64,000 nt of DNA from Elymus sibiricus (taxonomy: Eukaryota > Streptophyta > Magnoliopsida > Poales > Poaceae), in the NCBI GenBank assembly GCA_039707655.1, contig CM077667.1, forward strand, positions 158,142,642 through 158,206,641, in the 5' to 3' direction. Both the position numbers and the translations under genes were made by a program. The notes under the pieces were generated by a model. It was not told where the DNA came from, did not search any database, and was given only the letters and a program-made list of their open reading frames with translations. Positions 57,225 through 64,000 of this stretch are shown piece by piece. How positions within the stretch are numbered: position 1 is the stretch's first letter; every line of letters starts with the position of its first letter.

Positions 57225-58199
57225 CTAGTTGGTAGGCAGTGCAAGTTGATTCTGGCCCTGCCTGCAGTCTCTAGCACGGTGTCCGGGGCGACCACATTTA
57301 AAGCACAGTCCATCCTCAGGACGGGATGGTGGAGGCTGAGGTGCTCTTGGCGGTATAGCTCTTGGCGGTCTTGGTGGTGGAGGGGGCAGACGAGGCGCCA
57401 CATAGGATGGTCTCGGGGCATATGCAGGTGGACGATAGTTGTTGGGGATCCAGATCCTTTGCTTCTGAGGACGTGGGCCTGAAGATGAACCCACGTCAAT
57501 TTTGCGCTTAGTGTGATCCTTGTACCTCTGTAGACCTGTCTCAATCTGGATAGCCTTATTCACCAAGGTGGCAAAATCAGGGAAGTCGTGAGCTAGAAGA
57601 GCAAGGTGAATATATGGGTGAAGTCCTTCACGGAATTTCTCCTGCCCGCGAGCATCAGTTGCAACGTCTTCTTCAGCATAGTGAGATAAGTCCAGAAATT
57701 CCCGTTGGTAAGCATCCATAGTCTTGTTGCCCTGAACTAAGTTGCGGAATTCACGCTTCTTGTCCATCATTCCCTGGGGAATGTGGCGAGCACGGAACGC
57801 AGCTTGGAACTCTGGCCAGGTGATGATTGTTCCAACAGGCTGAGAGCGCCTGTGGCTGTCCCACCATTGAGCAGCGGGACCCTTCAGAAAGTAAGAGGCA
57901 AAGGTGACATAGCTAGCCTCTGGGGCGCCTGAAGATCCCAGCTCATAAGTGATGTCACGGAGCCAATCATCTGCGTCAAGCGGCTGAGTTGAGCTGCGGT
58001 AGGTTGTAGGGTTGAGGCGCATGAAGTCTTGCAGAGTCATTGGGGCTGGCTGCTGATTCATATTCGGCCTTGGAAAACGGTCCATAAGCCCTTGCATAAA
58101 CTGGCGATTCAGCTCAAACTGTTGCATCATACCAGCCATGTAGTCCGGTGGTGGTGGTGGCTCAGGCGTACCACGACCACGACCAGCTGGCCTAACCAT
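57225..58199 (-). CDS. gag: E3 Tekay gag, 324 aa
   Basis: It starts MVRPAGRGRGTPEPPPPPDY. An upstream in-frame Met at 58292 extends it by 31 residues without gag character. The capsid domain has DADDWLRDITYELGSS, FLKGPAAQWWDSH, WPEFQAAFRARHIP and FREGLHPYI. A CCHC knuckle CFKCGRPGHRARDC lies at residues about 301-314 after a Pro-rich linker. TAG at 57227-57225 separates it from protease in the same frame. In related Tekay elements gag and pol are one ORF, so this TAG is more likely a mutation of a Gln codon than a programmed stop. Confidence 0.9.
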   Translation of the reverse strand: MVRPAGRGRGTPEPPPPPDYMAGMMQQFELNRQFMQGLMDRFPRPNMNQQPAPMTLQDFMRLNPTTYRSSTQPLDADDWLRDITYELGSSGAPEASYVTFASYFLKGPAAQWWDSHRRSQPVGTIITWPEFQAAFRARHIPQGMMDKKREFRNLVQGNKTMDAYQREFLDLSHYAEEDVATDARGQEKFREGLHPYIHLALLAHDFPDFATLVNKAIQIETGLQRYKDHTKRKIDVGSSSGPRPQKQRIWIPNNYRPPAYAPRPSYVAPRLPPPPPRPPRAIPPRAPQPPPSRPEDGLCFKCGRPGHRARDCRQGQNQLALPTN

Positions 58200-58407
58200 T
58201 CTGTCAAATTTTAACAGTGGTAGTTTAGCCTTTGGTAATTGCAAAAGCAAGGAATCATTCATGAAGTAAATTGCACAAAGAAGGAAGTGCAATAATTACG
58301 ACATAGTAGTTCAAATTTCAACATACAGATCCATACTTAAGTCTATTACAAACCATAAGTTCGTTACAAAATAGACGATAGATCCGGCATGAAATTAACC
58401 TAGACAA

Positions 58408-59250
58408 CTAGGCGGCACGCAGGCACGCGGTGGAGGGATACAACAACGCATCAGCGTCGGGGACAACGAAAGTAGCCGGGAACTGCAGGTGACTCTGAAA
58501 TCTGGTGAAGGAGTACTGCATCCCATGCACACCCTGATGCAGAATCTGCATATCACCCGGGAGCCTAGGTCCAAGTGCGGGAGCACGACCTCCAACAGCA
58601 GGCCACTCAAGACCTGGAGGAAACTCAGTCGGGCGCGGGTGAAGAACAAACTCCGTATGCATTCCCGCAACGACTGCTGGCCTCAACTGCTCCAAAGCCC
58701 GGTAAAGGCGAGCACGGGTGGTGTACAACTCAAAGTTAAGAGCCCTGACAGTGCGATCCAGAGCCTCAGTGTACTGAACCAGAACCTGTGGATCGTAACG
58801 ACGACTCACGTAGGGGGCGCAGATAGCAGTGTAGGATCGGTTGGTACGCTGTCGTGCAAAAGGGGTCAAGACCTCAGCGTCGGCAGCAGTATCAACTCCA
58901 GCAGGAGCATACGGGATGTATCTGTATGCTGTCTCCTCCAAACAAGGGTTCCCTGTACGGAGACGAACAATAGCAGCATAGGCAGCATCCTGTACTGCCA
59001 TCTCAATAGTCACTCCAATGCCACGGAAGGTGTGCAGCTCAGTGATGGAGCGGTCCTGTCGATCCCAGATAACCATCACAGCCTCATACTGCTCCTGGTT
59101 GAACTCGCGGTAGTCCTCGTAAACAGTGTACTCGGGGTACCAGCGGTATCCCAGCTTCTTCAAGAGGTCGACCAGAATGGCCGGGAACCCAGTCGTATCG
59201 TGCGCGTAGGTCAGACGAACGATCTGCCTATCGGGACGCATATGTAACAA
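58408..59250 (-). CDS. Extra ORF upstream of E3 gag, 280 aa, dsRNA-binding-domain-like pattern
   Basis: This intact ORF lies between the PBS (59561-59550) and gag, ending 208 nt before the gag ATG. It starts MLHMRPDRQIVRLTY; the second Met is also possible. Residues about 23-97 follow the double-stranded-RNA-binding layout: P-x3-L, then P-E-Y, then aromatic-x-A-x-M-V-I, then F-x-G-x-G-V, and finally A-x2-DAAYAAIVRLR. The Lys-Lys-x-Ala-Lys patch that contacts RNA in classical domains is absent (TIEMAVQDAA), so binding is uncertain. Residues 100-280 show no known domain; a helical stretch is at 170-200. No signal peptide or membrane span is seen. It has no counterpart elsewhere in the window. 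It could also be an alternative accessory or RNA-silencing-related protein; that is inference only. Confidence 0.65.
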   Translation of the reverse strand: MLHMRPDRQIVRLTYAHDTTGFPAILVDLLKKLGYRWYPEYTVYEDYREFNQEQYEAVMVIWDRQDRSITELHTFRGIGVTIEMAVQDAAYAAIVRLRTGNPCLEETAYRYIPYAPAGVDTAADAEVLTPFARQRTNRSYTAICAPYVSRRYDPQVLVQYTEALDRTVRALNFELYTTRARLYRALEQLRPAVVAGMHTEFVLHPRPTEFPPGLEWPAVGGRAPALGPRLPGDMQILHQGVHGMQYSFTRFQSHLQFPATFVVPDADALLYPSTACLRAA

Positions 59251-59549
59251 GGAGATTCAAGATGTCAAATGACAGTGTGTGCATCATAACTTCAAAGAAG
59301 ACCATTTTCGACGAAACAATTCTCCGGTGGATGTGATCACGAGAACCTAACGTTAGATTTAGTAAAATCTTTAACCCGAAAGAGGAGAGAGATCAGAACC
59401 CAGAGTATAGACGAGGAATAAAAGATCCTAATACCACCCGATTGAGATGTGGGCCCGTAAGCCACAGCATCAGTGTTAGTAAAAGTTTTTCAATGACTAG
59501 ACTCAACTTCGGCCAAGGAGTTGGAAAGGGGGCTACCTACAGGCAGTCG
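59251..59549 (-). other. 5' untranslated leader of E3
   Basis: About 300 bp lie between the PBS and the extra ORF. No further ORF or repeat is recognised. Packaging signals would be expected here but cannot be identified by eye. Confidence 0.4.
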
Positions 59550-59561
59550 GCTCTGATACCA
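59550..59561 (-). promoter_or_regulatory. Primer-binding site of E3 (initiator tRNA-Met type)
   Basis: The minus strand reads TGGTATCAGAGC, three bases after the 5' LTR end at 59565. Confidence 0.9.
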
Positions 59562-59564
59562 ACT

Positions 59565-62500
59565 TGTGACGCCCCCATTCTTGTCCGTACGCTAATCATG
59601 CACACAATGCGTACGACCAAGATTAGGGACTCACTGATTGATATCACAACACAACAAAAGACACAAATATAAAGGTCATACAGCTTCATATTACAAGCCT
59701 AGGGCCTCGAGGGCTGGAATACAAAGCTCGACATAAACACGAGTCAGCGGAAGAAAATATATTTGAGTACAGACATAAGTTAGACAAGTTTTGCCTTAAG
59801 AAGGCTAGCACAAACATAAGCAGCGGATCGAAAGAGGCGAGGCCTCCTGCCTGGGAACCTCCTAACTACTCCTGAGCGTTGGGGGCAGCCTCCACGTAGT
59901 AGTAGGCTCCATCGGTGGTGGTGTAGTCACCTCCGGCGTACTCCATCTCCTGGGCTCCATCGTCTGAACGCAGCAACGTATCGAGGGGAAAAGGGAAGCA
60001 AAGCCGCAGTGAGTACTCATCCAAAGTACTCGCAAGACTGACATCAGATCTATGCTAATTATGCATCAGTATCAATGAAGGGGGGTTATTTTTGGGCTGA
60101 CTGCAGAAAGCAAGAATAGGGAGAAGGCCTAGTCCTATCAAAGACTAGCATCTTCAACATCTTGCAGCATTAGAAGAGTGCAGATTGGTATCTCACATAT
60201 AGCCATATTGTTGTAGCAATTTTATTAAGTAACCACGCCCAGAGATCCTTTCTCGACTCCCTGAGAGGAAGCAATCCCGGAGCCACAATTCATTTTAAAT
60301 TTAAATTACAATTATAGTTGTATAAGGTCAAGGTACAACTCCAAGTCGTACTGTTACCGCGGACACGGCTATTTGAATAGATTAATAATCCCTGCAGGGG
60401 TGCACCACATATTACCCAACACGCCTGAATCACCTCCGGCCGGACACACTTTTCTGGGTCATGCCCGGCCTTGGGATATCAGCACGTCGTCGCCCCACCT
60501 AGACTCATCGAAGAGGCCAGCCCGCCGGTCTAAATCCTATGCACGCAGGGGTCATGGGCCCAATCACCCTTTGCACACCTGCACGATGCGAAGGCGGCCG
60601 GAAACAGACCTAGCACCCCTTAGTAACAAGCGCGATGCGTTCCAGTCCAATCCGGCGCGCGCCGCTCCATTGCTGACGTCCGAAGAGCTTCGGCTGATAC
60701 AACGACGCTGAGTGCCCATAACTTTCCCACGTGATGGTTAGTGCGTATTAAGGCCAACGACCTAACTCAGATCAAGTACCCAACGCATTAGCATTTTATT
60801 AGTGCGGGGCAAGCGCGAACCATAAAGTGCAGTCCGTCGCCCCGCCAATAACACTCGGGTGCCTTACCGGCGCACCCCACCACATATCACTCTCGCGGGT
60901 ACCCTTGGGGTCGACCCGTCTTCAACATGTTTCTGTAACCAGGTCATAGTAACTGTGTGTCTATACACCAAGTGGATATCGGAGGAATCACCCTCGATGG
61001 ATCCCACTCGAGGTATGAGTAAGACAAGAGTCGCTACCGGTAAATGGGAAGGAGGATCACCCTCGATACCCATGACCGTTAGCTACGCTACAGAATTAAC
61101 ACCGGGAGTGCTAAGTGAGGTATCACCCTCGGCACTCGGTAGTAGCTCTGCAGTGTCATACTTAAGGGGTGTGTGGTGATGTGTCGGTAACAGCTTGTCA
61201 GTCATGACGACTGAGTCTTTTGTCTTCCAGTCCTCGGTGTCGTCGATGAAAGCAGGGGCAACTGGGACTAACGGGGGTCTCAGGGGTTCACTGATCAACC
61301 TATACTAAGCAGTTGGTATGATTACAGGTAAAGTAACAGTTTATCAAAAACAGGCTATGCATGAGAATAGGAGCTATCTAATACAGTAGCAAAATCTAAT
61401 GCAAGCATAAGAGGGAGAGAGATGGGTGATATCGGAATGCTCAAGGGGGTTTTTCTTGCCTTGCTACTCTGCGGCAAAAGGCTGATCGTCGACGGGGTAG
61501 TCGTATCTGGCAGCACCGTCAGTCTCGGGGTCTACCGGAGAGAAGAGGGGGGAAAAACAATAAATATAAAGCACAGATGCAATCACGATGCATGACATGG
61601 CGATATGCAGAGCTAGGCATGCACTAACACAGTACTACACGTTGCAGACGAAGCGGGAGAATATCTGACGATATTTCCCGGGTCTTTGGATTTATCGGAC
61701 AGACGATCCGGAGGGGAAAGTTCCATGTTCATCATGCTAGGAGCATGCGACAGATGAATGGATGGCATATTTGGATTCGTGGGATTTTTCTGATCAATTT
61801 TCATGTATAAAGTTTTTCCATCTGAGCTACAGATTATTTTCTATGATTTTTCAAAGTTTTAAACAATTTCTGGAATTAATTCTATTTATTAAATCAACAT
61901 TATCCAGAATAGTGAATGATGACGTCGGCATGAGGTCAGCATTGCGTCAGCAGGTCAACAGGGGGCTGGCCAGGTCAAACCTGACCAGTGGGTCCCACAT
62001 GTCATAGACTCAGTGTTATTTCAGGTTTTTAATTAAATTAGGCAGGGTTAATTAGTAGTGGGGCCCATCTGTTAGTGACTGATTAACCTAAACTAATTAT
62101 TTTAATTAACTTAACTAACTAGTTAGTGGCCTGACAGGGGTGGCCCACCTGTCATAGACACAGGTGGGAGGGGGCCCACCAATCAGTGACTGGACAGTGC
62201 CCAGTCAGCCAGTTGACCAAGTCAACTGGTCAACTGGGGCTGGTCTGGCCCACTGGCAGTGGCCCTGGGGGTGGCCCCAGGTCAGCCACGTCGGCGGCGG
62301 CCGGCGGCCATTGCCGGAGCTACTCCGGCGAGTGCCCGAAAGCACGGCCGGGCTCGGAAATGCAGCTCCGGGGGTCAAATCGACCGCCGTTTCTTCCTAC
62401 CGCGAGCAGAGATCGTCGCCGATCCATTCCGGGCCTCAGCTCGAGCTACGGTGGTCGGAGCTGAGCGCCACGTCCTCGTCGGCGGGGAGCTTCTCGGGTG

Positions 62501-63707
62501 AGATTCGGGGACGGCGATACGTTGCGCGCGCGGGCGATTTAAGCAGCTAGCGACGACCTACGTGCGCGCGCGATCACAATGGCCACGAGCCCGTGACCAA
62601 AAGGTCATCGGAGCCACGCCGGCGACGAGCAGAGGCGGCGGCGCAATCGGGCTCCGGCGAAATCGTCGGCTACGGCTACGGATTCGACTAGGGGAAGAAG
62701 GGGAAGGAAGCGGGGCCTCATAGTGGTCCTGCAGGTGAGCAAAAGCGGGCTCGGGGAAGGTCTGGTGCGGTCGGAATCGTCGGCGAAGCTCGTCGGAGCA
62801 GAGGAGGAAGAAGACGGCGTCGAGGGCGGTGCGGTGGCTCCGAGCTCCAGTAGCGAGGCGTAGGCGACGGAGTCGAGCGAGGCGGAGCGGACGGGCACGT
62901 CGGAGCGACGAACGGAAGGCTGTGGCCGCGCCTAGCCGGCGGCCATGGCGACAGCGGCGCGGGCGCGAGCGAGATCTGGAGGGCGAGCGAGAGAGAGAGA
63001 GAGAGCGAGGCGAGGGGGCGAATGGGGGAGGGCGTCCAGGGGAGGTGGCTCGGGGCGCCCTTATCCCCTCGCCCACCTGCTCCGGCGCCGTGGCAAGCGG
63101 CGGGCGGCGCGGCGAGCTCCTGTCCACGGCGGCGTCAACACGCAGGGGGGGAGCAGGTGAGTGGAGGTGGGCTGGGCCGGTTCGGCCCAGTAGCCAGGTA
63201 AGTGGGCCTTTTTCTTTTTCTGTCTTTTCTCTTCTGTTTTTATTTCTGTTTTCTTTTGTAAGTTTCTGTTTTATTTATTTTAGGCCAATAATCCTTTAAG
63301 CAAAAATGTGTCATATGGTCCAACAATTAACTTGCAGTATTTTGGAGGGCCACATCCACTTTGAGCATTTTTGGGTACTGTTGGAAATTTACCATGCAAT
63401 TTAAAGCACTTTTAAAATGCTTTTAGCTACTGTGATTGTAGGTGGGGTCCACACCAGTGGGAGGGTGATGTTGTTTTCCTTAACAACATTTATTTTGGAT
63501 TATTCCACAAGTTTGGGACATTTTACTTTTGTTGTTTGCAGAATTATTTTTATCACAATAATTCCTATGGCATTTTGAAATGGAATTTGAATTTGAATTT
63601 GAATCCAAACTTGATCAAGCCCCACTTAGCAAAATGATTAGGCACTACTCATGATCATTACTGTAGCTTAATTACAATGATCACTGTAGCTTAATCTCAG
63701 GGTGTCA
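59565..63707 (-). repeat. 5' LTR of E3 (4143 bp)
   Basis: The plus strand reads TGTGACGCCCCCATTC ... AATCTCAGGGTGTCA. It is co-linear along its whole length with 49556-53694, with scattered substitutions and a few small indels (for example a changed GA-repeat near 62992-63004). The PBS adjoins its left end on the minus strand. Confidence 0.93.
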
Positions 63708-64000
63708 TAGTATAGAGATACCGACGATCGAATCTCGGGCAAGTAACATACCAAAGAACAAAGGGAACAGCATATGGGATTAACTGAATCCTTGACCTAG
63801 AGGTTCAACCGATAAAGATCTTCGTAGAATATGTAGTAACCAATATGGGCATCCAGGTCCCGCTATTGGTTATTGACCGTAGAGGTGTCTCGGTCATGTC
63901 TACATAGTTCTCGAACCCGCAGGGTCTGCACACTTAATGTTCGGTGACGTTTCGGTAGTATTAAGATATATGTGTTGGTGACCGAAGGTTGTTCGGAGTC
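63708..64000 (+). repeat. LTR of the TGTTCTAAATATGCCC-type element, right part
   Basis: GATACCGACGATCGAATCTCGG, TTATTGACCGTAGAGGTGTC and GTTCGGTGACG continue the LTR broken at 49555. It runs off the right edge. Confidence 0.75.

Larger units (their letters stand above)
49556..63707 (-). mobile_element. Complete Ty3-gypsy chromovirus E3, Tekay-type (14.15 kb)
   Basis: Two LTRs of 4139 and 4143 bp flank, read on the minus strand, PBS, an extra ORF, gag-protease-reverse transcriptase-RNase H-integrase-chromodomain in one frame, and a polypurine tract. The LTRs differ by several substitutions in the first few hundred bases (low percent divergence by eye), so insertion is recent. GTATA precedes the left end (49551-49555) and occurs at 63710-63714 on the right, two bases away from the CA end. 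This is the most complete autonomous-type element in the window. Confidence 0.92.

Noticed and set aside
58489..59247. 252-codon plus-strand frame opposite the E3 extra ORF
   Set aside because: It is the antisense shadow of 58408-59250. Only the sense ORF shares orientation with gag and shows domain-like patterning.

Overview
The window is almost entirely nested retrotransposons from a large grass genome. LTRs beginning TGATACGTCTCC, TGATACGTCC and TG(T)TCTAAATATGCCC, SIRE/Maximus-type copia elements and Tekay-type chromoviruses together suggest the wheat/barley/rye tribe (Triticeae). No intact cellular gene, rRNA gene, tRNA gene or CRISPR array was found. Family names (Maximus, Sabrina and so on) are from memory of these families. 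Lineage assignments rest on visible protein motifs, target-site duplications (TSDs), primer-binding sites (PBSs) and LTR ends.

Layout. (1) 1-12161, minus strand: a copia element (E1) with 5' LTR, PBS, gag, pol and a very long additional ORF (aORF) running off the left edge. (2) 12162-15357: part of a Tekay-type LTR into which E1 inserted. (3) 15358-39847, plus strand: the 3' half of an older copia element of the same lineage (E2). It is cut by a 4.75 kb solo LTR (15498-20245, TSD CCAAT), a 4.96 kb solo LTR (23879-28841, TSD GAAGC) and a 6 kb gag-only element (31052-37058, TSD GTATC, called D). The last carries fifteen 59-bp hairpin repeats. (4) 39848-40287: an unidentified coding-like fragment. 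(5) 40293-48484: fragments of Gypsy elements with TGATACGTC LTRs, including an LTR end that contains 5S-rRNA-derived sequence. (6) 48485-49555 and 63708-64000: a GC-rich fragment and an LTR that is split by (7) 49556-63707, a complete minus-strand Tekay chromovirus (E3). E3 has 4.14 kb LTRs, gag-pol in one frame with three nonsense codons, and an intact extra ORF upstream of gag.

Most interesting points. In both copia copies the aORF downstream of pol is preceded by the same arrangement: a TATA box, about 270 nt of GC-rich leader, a GT-AG intron of 323-326 nt, then the start codon. This looks like a self-contained transcription unit inside a retrotransposon. The extra ORF of E3 has a pattern resembling a double-stranded-RNA-binding domain. 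Element D carries a tandem hairpin array with an 8-unit higher-order period and about ten polypurine-tract-like motifs. Nearly all premature stops in the window are TAG or TGA, as expected from decay of methylated cytosine.
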